This document shows, piece after piece, positions 1-7,282 of a stretch of DNA of 19,570 nucleotides. Within the stretch, counting starts at the first letter, position 1, and each line of letters opens with the position of its first letter. Source of the stretch: Oscillospiraceae bacterium. Lineage in GTDB: Bacteria; Bacillota_A; Clostridia; Saccharofermentanales; Saccharofermentanaceae. Below the pieces are notes generated by a model, which made no database searches, was not told the DNA's origin, and worked only from the letters and a program-made list of their open reading frames with translations. A program made the position numbers and the translations under genes. The stretch spans positions 1-19,570 of the forward strand of contig CADCPU010000036.1 in assembly GCA_902803365.1 (NCBI GenBank), written 5' to 3'.

Positions 1-1920
1 AGTCGTCTTCTTTGCAGCAGTCTTCCTCGGTTTCTTCTTATCGGCAACCTTCATGAAGTAGACGCCTCCGAGCGGAGGGAGATTGAACTTCACGTGATAA
101 GGGAATCCGTTATACGGCTCGTCGATCGCCTCGAAGCAACCATCCTTATCTGTTCCGACAGGATATCCGCTGCCGCCGAATACCATATCGTCGGTATTAA
201 GGATTATCTTGTAAGTTCCGAGTTCATATACAGGGATCTTGTATTCCTGCAGAGGCTGCGGAACCATATTGAGTGCAACGTAGATATCGTTCTCGTCCGG
301 CTTCGGTGAGGAACGCTTGTATATGAATACGTTGTTCTTGATATCGTTGATATCGATCCATCCGAATCCGCTCCAGGAATGATCGTCGATCCAGAACTGC
401 GGATACTTGATGTAGATCTCGTTAAGTCTCGCGCAGAATTCCTGAAGAAGTCTGTGAGACTCGTAGTCGAGCATGAACCACTCGAGTTCCTCATAGAAAC
501 GCCACTCGATGAACTGACCGAACTCTGCGCCCATGAAGTTGAGCTTGGCGCCCGGATGGCTCATCTGATAAAGGAAGAGTGTTCTTAAGTTCGCAAACTT
601 ACGCCATGTATCACCCGGCATCTTGTCGATCATGGAATACTTGCCGTGAACGACCTCATCGTGTGACAGTGACAATACGAAATTCTCGCTGAAAGCATAA
701 TCCATGGAGAAGCAGAACTGATCGTGATGCCATCCCCTGGCGTAGGAATCCGTGGAGAAATAGTCTAGCGTGTCGTGCATCCAGCCCATGTTCCACTTGT
801 GAGTAAATCCGAGTCCGCCGTCCTCGATCGGATGTGAGATCTTCGGATATGCAGTGGATTCTTCGGCGATCATCATAACGTGAGGATACTTGTTCCTCAT
901 CGTGCCGTTGAGCTTTTTGAAGAACTCCAATACTTCAAGATTGATGTTGCCGCCGTACTTGTTAGGAATGTACTGCGTCCTGCCGTAGTCTCTGTAGAGC
1001 ATCGAACTTACAGCGTCGATACGGAGACCGTCAGCGTGATATTCATCGATCCAATAAACTGCATTGGAGATGAGGAATGATACTACCTCATTCTTGGAGT
1101 AATCGAAAACGTATGTACCCCACTCCCTGTGCTCACCGATCCTCGGATCAGCGTATTCATAGCAAGGCGTTCCGTCAAAGCGGACGAGACCTTCCATGTT
1201 CTTAGGGAAATGAGCAGGTACCCAGTCGAGGATAACGCCGATGCCGTTCTGATGAAGGACATCAACAAGGAACTTAAAATCGGCAGGTGTTCCGAATCTG
1301 CTCGTAACACCGTAGTATCCTGTTACCTGATAGCCCCAGGATGCATCGAGAGGATGCTCCATAACAGGCATAAGCTCGACATGCGTATAATGCATCTTCT
1401 TGCAATAATCCGACAGGTCGAGCGCCAGTTCTCTGTAAGTAAAGAAATTGCCGTCAGGATGACGTCTCCAAGAACCGAGATGGACTTCATAGATGTTGAT
1501 CGGCTTCGGGGCCAATGCATCAGTCCTGTTCTTGCAGTATTCACCGTCATTCCAGACGTAGTCATTGAAATCATAAAGGATAGACGCGTTATTAGGTCTC
1601 GTCTCAAAATGCCTCGCATACGGATCGACCTTATCGTAGATCCTGGAGTCGGCTCCGACAACGCAGTACTTATATCTGTCCCACTGCTGTGCGCCGATTA
1701 TCGTGCATTCCCAAATTCCCGTATCACCGATCCTGTACATAGGATCTGCGTCCTGCATCCAGTCGTTGAACTCACCGATAACGCATACGGATTTGGCCTT
1801 AGGGGCCCAAACTCTGAAAAGGTAACCCGTCAGTCCGTCCTCAGTCGTAATCGGCCTCGAACCGAGCAGGTTATAAGACATATAATCTTCCCCTCGATTA
1901 AACAAATAAGCTTGTTCCAT
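1..1920 (-). CDS. glgB: 1,4-alpha-glucan (glycogen) branching enzyme, C-terminal end cut by the window
   Basis: This enzyme cuts alpha-1,4 glucan chains and re-attaches them as alpha-1,6 branches during glycogen synthesis in the cytoplasm. 640 residues are visible and no stop is reached. A CBM48-like beta domain (about residues 30-115) precedes the GH13 barrel. Conserved regions seen are DWVPAHF (232-238), GLRIDAV with nucleophile Asp302, IAEEST with acid/base Glu353, and SHDEV with Asp421. There is no extra N-terminal module as in the longer enterobacterial enzymes. The start at 1920 is set by GGAGGT six bases upstream; Met14 lacks an equally good site. The last visible residues, after the barrel's C-terminal beta domain, form a Lys/Ala/Thr-rich tail (KPRKTAAKKTT) that continues past the window edge. 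A -10 candidate and a pair of operator-like repeats lie upstream. The family assignment is firm. Confidence 0.96.
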   Translation of the reverse strand, partial: MEQAYLFNRGEDYMSYNLLGSRPITTEDGLTGYLFRVWAPKAKSVCVIGEFNDWMQDADPMYRIGDTGIWECTIIGAQQWDRYKYCVVGADSRIYDKVDPYARHFETRPNNASILYDFNDYVWNDGEYCKNRTDALAPKPINIYEVHLGSWRRHPDGNFFTYRELALDLSDYCKKMHYTHVELMPVMEHPLDASWGYQVTGYYGVTSRFGTPADFKFLVDVLHQNGIGVILDWVPAHFPKNMEGLVRFDGTPCYEYADPRIGEHREWGTYVFDYSKNEVVSFLISNAVYWIDEYHADGLRIDAVSSMLYRDYGRTQYIPNKYGGNINLEVLEFFKKLNGTMRNKYPHVMMIAEESTAYPKISHPIEDGGLGFTHKWNMGWMHDTLDYFSTDSYARGWHHDQFCFSMDYAFSENFVLSLSHDEVVHGKYSMIDKMPGDTWRKFANLRTLFLYQMSHPGAKLNFMGAEFGQFIEWRFYEELEWFMLDYESHRLLQEFCARLNEIYIKYPQFWIDDHSWSGFGWIDINDIKNNVFIYKRSSPKPDENDIYVALNMVPQPLQEYKIPVYELGTYKIILNTDDMVFGGSGYPVGTDKDGCFEAIDEPYNGFPYHVKFNLPPLGGVYFMKVADKKKPRKTAAKKTT

Positions 1921-1950
1921 CAAAAGACCTCCACTGTTTTATACCCTACG

Positions 1951-1956
1951 ATTATA
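1951..1956 (-). promoter_or_regulatory. Candidate -10 box of glgB
   Basis: The minus strand reads TATAAT here, about 30 bases upstream of the glgB start codon. No good -35 hexamer sits at 16-18 bases; TTGGTG lies 21 bases away, which is too far. This could be a promoter that depends on an activator, or a chance match in AT-rich DNA. Confidence 0.4.
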
Positions 1957-2020
1957 TAATAAGTAAGAGGTCTTTTCCACCAAAATTACAAAAAACAGTG
2001 ATGTTCAACGATGGGTTTTT

Positions 2021-2072
2021 GTGCAATTTTCACACAAAGTTAACAAATAGAAATTTATATGTGCAATTTCAC
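2021..2072 (-). repeat. Two direct copies of an imperfect palindrome upstream of glgB
   Basis: GTGCAATTTTCAC (2021-2033) and GTGCAATTTCAC (2061-2072) are near-identical. The second reads GTGnAATTnCAC, 10 of 12 positions palindromic. Their starts are exactly 40 bases apart, close to four DNA helical turns. They lie upstream of the glgB -10 candidate and just after the stop of the CAP-protein gene. The first copy is also part of a TTTGTG/CACAAA inverted repeat, but no T-run follows it, so it is not an intrinsic terminator. Operator function is inferred. Confidence 0.5.
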
Positions 2073-2083
2073 TTGACTTTTTC

Positions 2084-4456
2084 TTATTTGAAAGGCAAGA
2101 TCCTGGCATTTACGCATTTTTCCGTAAACTCAGGACTTCTCGTAAAGCCATAGACAACATCAGCACGCGCAGAACCTGATGCCATAACGGACAACCAATA
2201 TGCCGCACCTTCGGAATCGGATTCACGATCCATGAATGTCTTATAGAGCCTGTTAAGGAACTCTTCGTCAGACAGGTTATATGATACCATTTCATCACTC
2301 AGGAAGAAAGAGACACCTACGTCTTCACCGCTCAATTCAAAGTTTGCAAGAAGCGATGCCCAGTATTCACGTCCCTCTCTGTCAAACTCTCTGCCCATGG
2401 CAGTAGTATACATGCGCTCGACAAAAGCATATGTAAGGTCCGTCGGCTTGATCGTCTTTGAAGACACAATGTCACCTCCGGATCTGATACCGTACATCGC
2501 ACAGGTATCAGCCCACTCCTGAGAATAGATAAAACCGTTGGCAACGGTAACTCTGTCCATGGCACCGCTTGCAAGCTGTGATGTCCAATAAACTAATCCT
2601 TCATCCTCAGGAGATCTTCCGAAGAACGTCTGATAGAGGATCGTTACAAATTCCGTATCGTCGGTATTGCGGGCTGCGAACTCATCAGAGAAGATAAATC
2701 CCTGAGCTACTTCCGCACCGCTCCTTCTGAAGTTCCAGAGTTCATCTGTCCAGAAAGCAGCGCCCTCTTTCTCCGGTTCACGGTCAAGAACGAAGATATA
2801 GATCCTCTCGACAAAAGCCATTACCTTATCTTCCTTGACCTCGCTGTCACCGATGATATTGAAAGTTCCGCTCATCGTACCTTTGAAGTGACCTATACCC
2901 TGAACAACATAAGTCGCAGTTCCGATCTCGACATTGTCCTTATATGTAACCGTATAGTCGATGTCTTTTCGAAGAGAAACACCTTCATATGTAACGGAAA
3001 CATTCGGCTCGATCGCACTTCCCGTGTAAGACTGCTTGGCGATACACCTGATGTTTGTCGTATCGCTGTTGAGTTCGCGAGGAATGATATTAAACGGGAT
3101 AATCGCTATACCCGTATAATTATTTATTCCTTTGATCTTTATCGAAGCTGTGTTTATATCAAGATTATCCGTAATTTCAAATCCGTAATCAGACCCGTAT
3201 ACAAGGACCTTACCGCCGTCTTTAAGTTCAAACTTCGGATAGATATAGTTACCGGTATAGACCATATCGGGGATCTGCGGCATAACGACTTTTGATATAT
3301 CTTTCGGGAGGATCTCAAAATAATCCTCGACGGTTCCGGAATAAGCACCGATGCCCGTTACGGTCGCCTTACCGTATCCGCGGTTGATATTGTCCTCATA
3401 AGTTACCTTGTAATCGGTCCCTTCTCTGAGCGTCTTACCGTTAACGATCACCTTTCCGCCCGGCTTAAGCTCATTGCCGGTATATGTCACGTTGCCAAAA
3501 TCTGCGGTACCCAACGAGATATCGCGAGTAGTGACATCGTAACTTCTCGATATCTTCTTGGAAAAACCGCCTGATGAAACGACTGCGGTAATATCTGCAC
3601 TGCCGGGTTTATGAGGAATGAACTTGCCGTTTTCGACAGTGAGGACCGAAGGATCAGAACTTTCCCACTTGATCTCATACTCACCTTCATCAAGTTTGAT
3701 ACCCGTACCGTAATTCCATGTATTGGCGAATCTGTAGTAAGCGCTTACCTCGGGAAGATCCGCCGGACCGTCAGCGAGACAGATCTCATTATAATAAAAA
3801 AACGAACCGTCAAACTCCGCACTAAATTTCAGAGTACCCGTATCTGCCGCTATACTGACAGTCTTGTCACCGTCAAGAGCTGCAGTCTCGGAAGCATTGC
3901 TGTTGTTAAAACCGAATTCCTGGACCCAGTACGTAATATCCTCATATTCAACATACGCGATACCTACGCTGGTAAAGGACGTACTTGCCATACTCCTTCT
4001 GTGTCCCTGTCCCGAGAAAGGCTCCTCTTCTTCCCTCCATCCATCGAAGGCATGTTCAGGTGAAGAATAACCGATCGCGATATTTTCACCATAGGATCTG
4101 GTACCGTTATACATGACTGAAGACCACTCAGAACCGTCAGGTCTGGTGTGAGCCCATGAAGCAATGAGCTCATATGCTCTCTGCATGGCGATCTGTTCCA
4201 GATCATAGTCATATGCCATCGGATAGAGCTTGCCGTAGTCTACCTTCTCGGTATTACCTTCATTCCAGCACCACACACCGCCTGCACGCCATTCGTTCAT
4301 CATATCCAGTATCGACCTGGCCTGTGTCTGGTGATACGTAACCGTGATATCGAACGTCTTTACCGCCGCACTTAAATCCCTTGTCGTTATCGCGAAAACG
4401 ATCAAAAGCGAGAGCAATACCGTAGCTAACCTGCTGATGGATGATTTCCTGTTCAT
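2084..4456 (-). CDS. Secreted CAP-domain protein with YTG-type repeats and four DUF4214 units
   Basis: This is a 790-residue exported protein. Residues 1-30 form a signal peptide (RK near the N-terminus, hydrophobic core LLSLLIVFAI, then SAA). A CAP/SCP-like domain follows (about 45-185) with the usual landmarks: His103 in SWAHTRPDG, Glu124 in GENIAIG and His152 in GHRRSM. A Big2-like segment (about 240-300) comes next. Three beta-rich repeats (about 312-384, 386-458, 460-535) share a YTG ... G.DY ... G.Y.G pattern. The C-terminus holds two pairs of DUF4214-type units (about 545-655 and 675-785), each with an AFVER.Y/LY...F.R....EG..YW core. GGAGG lies nine bases upstream of the start. There is no LPXTG anchor or C-terminal membrane segment. 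A role at the cell surface or in the medium is inferred; the substrate is unknown. No clear terminator follows, so some read-through into glgB is possible. Confidence 0.88.
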   Translation of the reverse strand: MNRKSSISRLATVLLSLLIVFAITTRDLSAAVKTFDITVTYHQTQARSILDMMNEWRAGGVWCWNEGNTEKVDYGKLYPMAYDYDLEQIAMQRAYELIASWAHTRPDGSEWSSVMYNGTRSYGENIAIGYSSPEHAFDGWREEEEPFSGQGHRRSMASTSFTSVGIAYVEYEDITYWVQEFGFNNSNASETAALDGDKTVSIAADTGTLKFSAEFDGSFFYYNEICLADGPADLPEVSAYYRFANTWNYGTGIKLDEGEYEIKWESSDPSVLTVENGKFIPHKPGSADITAVVSSGGFSKKISRSYDVTTRDISLGTADFGNVTYTGNELKPGGKVIVNGKTLREGTDYKVTYEDNINRGYGKATVTGIGAYSGTVEDYFEILPKDISKVVMPQIPDMVYTGNYIYPKFELKDGGKVLVYGSDYGFEITDNLDINTASIKIKGINNYTGIAIIPFNIIPRELNSDTTNIRCIAKQSYTGSAIEPNVSVTYEGVSLRKDIDYTVTYKDNVEIGTATYVVQGIGHFKGTMSGTFNIIGDSEVKEDKVMAFVERIYIFVLDREPEKEGAAFWTDELWNFRRSGAEVAQGFIFSDEFAARNTDDTEFVTILYQTFFGRSPEDEGLVYWTSQLASGAMDRVTVANGFIYSQEWADTCAMYGIRSGGDIVSSKTIKPTDLTYAFVERMYTTAMGREFDREGREYWASLLANFELSGEDVGVSFFLSDEMVSYNLSDEEFLNRLYKTFMDRESDSEGAAYWLSVMASGSARADVVYGFTRSPEFTEKCVNARILPFK

Positions 4457-4493
4457 ATGACCGTGCCTCCGTTTGAGAAAGACTATATTTTTG

Positions 4494-4499
4494 ATTATA
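4494..4499 (-). promoter_or_regulatory. Candidate -10 box of the CAP-protein gene
   Basis: TATAAT on the minus strand, about 38 bases upstream of the start codon and just downstream of the preceding operon's terminator. The -35 position would fall in the terminator's T-run (ATTTTT), which is a weak match. Confidence 0.4.
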
Positions 4500-4514
4500 G
4501 CACGTCAGATGACA

Positions 4515-4553
4515 CAAAAAATACGGCCGCCTTCTTTTCGAAAGCGACCGTAT
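4515..4553 (-). terminator. Rho-independent terminator of the 2-oxoacid oxidoreductase operon
   Basis: The minus strand forms a 10-bp stem, ATACGGTCGC against GCGGCCGTAT with one T-G wobble. The loop is short, and six T residues follow. It lies about 27 bases after the gamma-subunit stop codon. Confidence 0.9.
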
Positions 4554-4579
4554 CAGAAAGATCTTTTTGATCGTTTATC

Positions 4580-5119
4580 TTACTTAGCGTAAGAAGCACC
4601 CTTATCAAATGCTGAAAGGTTACCCGGGATCTTGTTGTGGTGTCTCTCAGGAAGAACTTCCTTAAGAGAAGACTCAAAAGAATCACGGGAGAAGCAGTTC
4701 GTGCAAGCAGAAAGGCATCCGAGCATAGAGATCGTAGCAAACTGCATGTTGCCGAGCTCAGAAGCGATATCTGAAGCAGGCATTGCGATGAACTTGATAT
4801 CTGTTCTTGTAGGCTGGATGTGGATCAATGAAGAGTCAATGATCAAGTATCCGCCCGGCTTCAAAGAAGCCTCGAACTTCTCCATGGAAGGCTGGTTCAA
4901 ACAGATAACAACATCTGCATCATTGATGACAGGTGAACCGATAGGCTGATCGGAGATAACGACGGAACAGTTTGCTGTACCGCCACGCATCTCAGGTCCG
5001 TATGAAGGGAACCATGAAACTTCCTTGCCCTCGTAGAGAGCTGCCTCAGCAGCCATCTTACCTGCGGAGAGGATACCCTGACCGCCGAAACCTGCGAGAA
5101 TTACGGAAAAATCGATCAT
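4580..5119 (-). CDS. 2-oxoacid:ferredoxin oxidoreductase, gamma subunit
   Basis: The gamma domain of the ferredoxin-dependent 2-oxoacid oxidoreductases (KOR/VOR/POR) helps close the active site and bind CoA. The protein has 179 residues, the usual size for a separate gamma subunit. The diagnostic GFGGQG motif is at residues 10-15. SYGPEMRGG and a Rossmann-like DVVICLNQPS segment follow. Its start overlaps the beta-subunit stop in an ATGA arrangement, with GAGGTG just upstream, so the two are translationally coupled. It is the last gene of the operon and is followed by a strong terminator. Confidence 0.95.
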   Translation of the reverse strand: MIDFSVILAGFGGQGILSAGKMAAEAALYEGKEVSWFPSYGPEMRGGTANCSVVISDQPIGSPVINDADVVICLNQPSMEKFEASLKPGGYLIIDSSLIHIQPTRTDIKFIAMPASDIASELGNMQFATISMLGCLSACTNCFSRDSFESSLKEVLPERHHNKIPGNLSAFDKGASYAK

Positions 5120-5871
5120 GCTTTCACCTCCTCGTTAGTCGTATCCTTGAAGCATCCCAAAGGATACTGAGGGATCATCTTCTCCTTGAGCCACTCCATA
5201 GCCTCACAAGGCTCTTTACCCCAGTTTGTAGGGCATGTGGAGAGGAATTCTACGAATGCGAATCCCTTGCCGCTCATCTGTACCTCAAAAGCCTTCTTGA
5301 TAGCCTTCTTGGCATTCATGATGTTCTTGTAATCCGTAAGGCATACACGCTCTACATATACGGCACCCGTAAGCTGTGAGATGAGCTCGGATACGTTGAT
5401 CGGATAACCCTGGTAGGAAGCATCACGACCGAATGGTGATGTTGTTGTTACCTGACCCAAAAGTGTTGTAGGAGCCATCTGACCGGATGTCATTCCGTAA
5501 ACTGCATTGTTTACGAAGAATGCGCAGATCTTCTCGCCTCTTGCTGCTGCGTGAATGATCTCTGCCGTACCGATGGAAGCGAGGTCACCGTCACCCTGAT
5601 ATGTGAAAACGACCTTGTCCTTATGTGTACGCTTGATACCCGTAGCAACTGCAGGTGCACGACCGTGTGCAGCCTGAACCATGTCGCATGCGAAATACTC
5701 GTAGCTGTTATATGTACATCCGACGGAAGCAACACCGATAGCATCATTCAAGATACCCATCTCGACCATTGTCTCAGCAATGATCCTGTGGATGATTCCG
5801 TGGTTACAACCCGGGCAATAATGAAAAGGCTTCTTTGTTAAACCTTCTGTAGGTTGAAATACGATAGCCAT
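5116..5871 (-). CDS. 2-oxoacid:ferredoxin oxidoreductase, beta subunit (TPP-binding)
   Basis: The beta subunit holds thiamine pyrophosphate and the proximal [4Fe-4S] cluster, and passes electrons to the ferredoxin subunit. The protein has 251 residues. The TPP/Mg motif is visible as GDGD (93-96) followed by NN (121-122). Candidate cluster ligands are Cys19 and Cys22 in CPGCNH, Cys52, and Cys213 in STCPTN. The start overlaps the alpha-subunit stop by one base (TAATG), with GGGAGGT upstream. The short beta and separate gamma and delta chains resemble KOR/VOR enzymes rather than fused pyruvate:ferredoxin oxidoreductase. Which 2-oxoacid is used cannot be read from the sequence. Confidence 0.95.
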   Translation of the reverse strand: MAIVFQPTEGLTKKPFHYCPGCNHGIIHRIIAETMVEMGILNDAIGVASVGCTYNSYEYFACDMVQAAHGRAPAVATGIKRTHKDKVVFTYQGDGDLASIGTAEIIHAAARGEKICAFFVNNAVYGMTSGQMAPTTLLGQVTTTSPFGRDASYQGYPINVSELISQLTGAVYVERVCLTDYKNIMNAKKAIKKAFEVQMSGKGFAFVEFLSTCPTNWGKEPCEAMEWLKEKMIPQYPLGCFKDTTNEEVKA

Positions 5872-6947
5872 TAAACCTTACCTCCCTTGTGAATCTCGAC
5901 GATCTTATCGAGGATCTCTTTCTGCGTAGGCAGATTACCACCCATTCTTCCGTGGAAGTAAACAGGCTTCTGACCATTGACCGCAAGACGTACATCCTCG
6001 ATCATCTGACCTGCGTTGAGCTCAACATCAAGGAAAGCCTTAACGTTGGACAAAGCTGCAGTCTCGTTGATGATCTTTGAAGGGAAAGGCCAAAGTGTGA
6101 TAGGTCTGATCATACCAACCTTGATGCCCATCTCTGCTGCCTGTCTGATAACGTTCTTGCTGATACGTGAACATGTGGAGAAAGCAGTGATAACGATCTC
6201 TGCATCTTCAAGACCATATGCTTCGTAACGAACTTCGTTCTCTTCGACAACCTTGTACTTCTCCTGAAGCTCAATGTTCTTAGCCTCAAGAACATCCGGA
6301 TCGATATAGATGGATGTGATCGTGTTGTGCTCCTTACGATCGCCGCGGCCAGTACAAGCCCATGGCTTATCGAACTTGACAACAGGCTCCTCATCGCGGA
6401 AAGCGACAGGCTCCATCATCTGACCCAAAGTACCGTCACCGAGGATCATAACGCACATTCTGTACTTATCAGCGAGGTTGAATGCCTCAACTGTGAGCTC
6501 ATAGAGCTCCTGAACGGAAGCAGGTGCGATTACGAGATTTCTGTAGTCGCCGTGTCCGCCGCCCTTTGTAGCCTGGAAGTAGTCACCCTGTGCCGGCTGG
6601 ATACCGCCGAGACCCGGGCCTGCTCTAACGATGTTAACTACAACTGCAGGAAGTTCTGCACCGGCGATGTAGGAAATACCCTCCTGCTTAAGGGAGATTC
6701 CCGGAGAAGACGAAGACGTCATAACTCTTGCGCCTGCTGCTGCGGCACCGTAAACCATGTTGATGGCTGAGACTTCACTCTCTGCCTGTACGAAGTTGCC
6801 GCCGATCTGAACCATTTTCTTAGCCATGTAGTGCATGACTTCTGTCTGTGGTGTAATCGGATAACCGAAGTAATTTCTGCAGCCGGCACGAATAGCGGCC
6901 TCAGCTATAACCTCATTACCCTTCATTAAGACTCTTTTCTGTGCCAT
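5871..6947 (-). CDS. vorB: 2-oxoacid:ferredoxin oxidoreductase, alpha subunit (VorB-like)
   Basis: The alpha subunit carries the pyrimidine-binding half of the TPP site. It catalyses oxidative decarboxylation of a 2-oxoacid to an acyl-CoA with reduction of ferredoxin, which is reversible in this family. It has 358 residues. The substrate-binding motif YPITPQTE (29-36) is near the N-terminus. QAESEVSAINM, with the Glu that activates TPP, and TSSSSPGISL follow. The length and overall sequence resemble proteins usually called 2-ketoisovalerate ferredoxin oxidoreductase VorB. 2-Oxoglutarate is an equally possible substrate, so the symbol is tentative. The gene follows the ferredoxin subunit by 15 bases and overlaps the beta gene by one. 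Confidence 0.93.
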   Translation of the reverse strand: MAQKRVLMKGNEVIAEAAIRAGCRNYFGYPITPQTEVMHYMAKKMVQIGGNFVQAESEVSAINMVYGAAAAGARVMTSSSSPGISLKQEGISYIAGAELPAVVVNIVRAGPGLGGIQPAQGDYFQATKGGGHGDYRNLVIAPASVQELYELTVEAFNLADKYRMCVMILGDGTLGQMMEPVAFRDEEPVVKFDKPWACTGRGDRKEHNTITSIYIDPDVLEAKNIELQEKYKVVEENEVRYEAYGLEDAEIVITAFSTCSRISKNVIRQAAEMGIKVGMIRPITLWPFPSKIINETAALSNVKAFLDVELNAGQMIEDVRLAVNGQKPVYFHGRMGGNLPTQKEILDKIVEIHKGGKV

Positions 6948-6962
6948 TTTAAGAAAACCTCA

Positions 6963-7169
6963 TTATCTTTCTACTGTAATTGCCGAATCAGGACACTGAA
7001 CTGCGCAGAAAGCGCAACCGATACAGGAATCCATATCCACATTGTGAACAGGGTGATAACCCTTAGCGTTCAATCTGGATTTTTCGAGCTCGAGAATTTT
7101 CTTAGGACAGGCGCCTACGCAAAGTCCACAGCCTTTGCACAAGTCATCATTAATAGTAATTTTGGCCAT
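6963..7169 (-). CDS. 2-oxoacid:ferredoxin oxidoreductase, delta subunit (2x[4Fe-4S] ferredoxin)
   Basis: This 68-residue ferredoxin-type chain relays electrons from the beta subunit to soluble ferredoxin. It has two CxxCxxCxxxCP motifs: CKGCGLCVGACP (11-22) and CIGCAFCAVQCP (49-60). The start at 7169 is chosen because GGAGGT lies five bases upstream. A longer frame reaches 7241, but its first codon lies upstream of the operon's -35 box and has no ribosome binding site. This is the first gene of the operon, in the order delta-alpha-beta-gamma. Confidence 0.95.
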   Translation of the reverse strand: MAKITINDDLCKGCGLCVGACPKKILELEKSRLNAKGYHPVHNVDMDSCIGCAFCAVQCPDSAITVER

Positions 7170-7174
7170 AAATA

Positions 7175-7180
7175 ACCTCC
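7175..7180 (-). promoter_or_regulatory. Start-deciding ribosome binding site of the ferredoxin subunit
   Basis: The minus strand reads GGAGGTTATTTATG. This fixes the start at 7169 and excludes the in-frame upstream ATG at 7241. Confidence 0.9.
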
Positions 7181-7199
7181 TGCCTTTGATTATTGTGAC

Positions 7200-7228
7200 A
7201 TTATAGTACTTATAGAATAATGCCGCAA
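7200..7228 (-). promoter_or_regulatory. Sigma-70-type promoter of the 2-oxoacid oxidoreductase operon
   Basis: On the minus strand, TTGCGG (7223-7228) is followed by a 17-base spacer and a perfect TATAAT (7200-7205). The ferredoxin start codon is about 31 bases downstream of the -10. This separates the operon from the preceding galM gene. Confidence 0.85.
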
Positions 7229-7233
7229 TAGCC

Positions 7234-7259
7234 AAAAGCACTAATATTTTTGCGCTTTT
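7234..7259 (-). terminator. Weak terminator-like hairpin after galM
   Basis: The minus strand has AAAAGCGC and GTGCTTTT as 8-bp arms (one G-T pair) around a 10-base loop. Only the TTTT in the arm itself serves as a T-run, so termination would be partial at best. It lies directly upstream of the oxidoreductase promoter. Confidence 0.35.
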
Positions 7260-7282
7260 CTGACCTCAAGGTCTTAAAAAAA

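Noticed and set aside
1129..1959. Plus-strand open frame opposite the start of glgB (276 codons)
   Set aside because: The opposite strand holds the conserved CBM48 and GH13 parts of GlgB. The plus-strand frame also runs through the glgB ribosome binding site and promoter.
2020..2040. TTTGTG/CACAAA hairpin as terminator of the CAP-protein gene
   Set aside because: On the minus strand it is followed by AAAAACCC rather than a T-run and the stem is AT-rich, so it is better explained as part of the operator-like repeat pair.
7170..7241. Longer N-terminus for the ferredoxin subunit, starting at 7241
   Set aside because: That ATG lies upstream of the operon's -35 and -10 boxes and has no ribosome binding site. 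The ATG at 7169 has a GGAGGT at ideal spacing.
7262..7273. GACCTTGAGGTC palindrome just after galM
   Set aside because: Only four to five base pairs with a tiny loop and no T-run on the useful side; likely chance.
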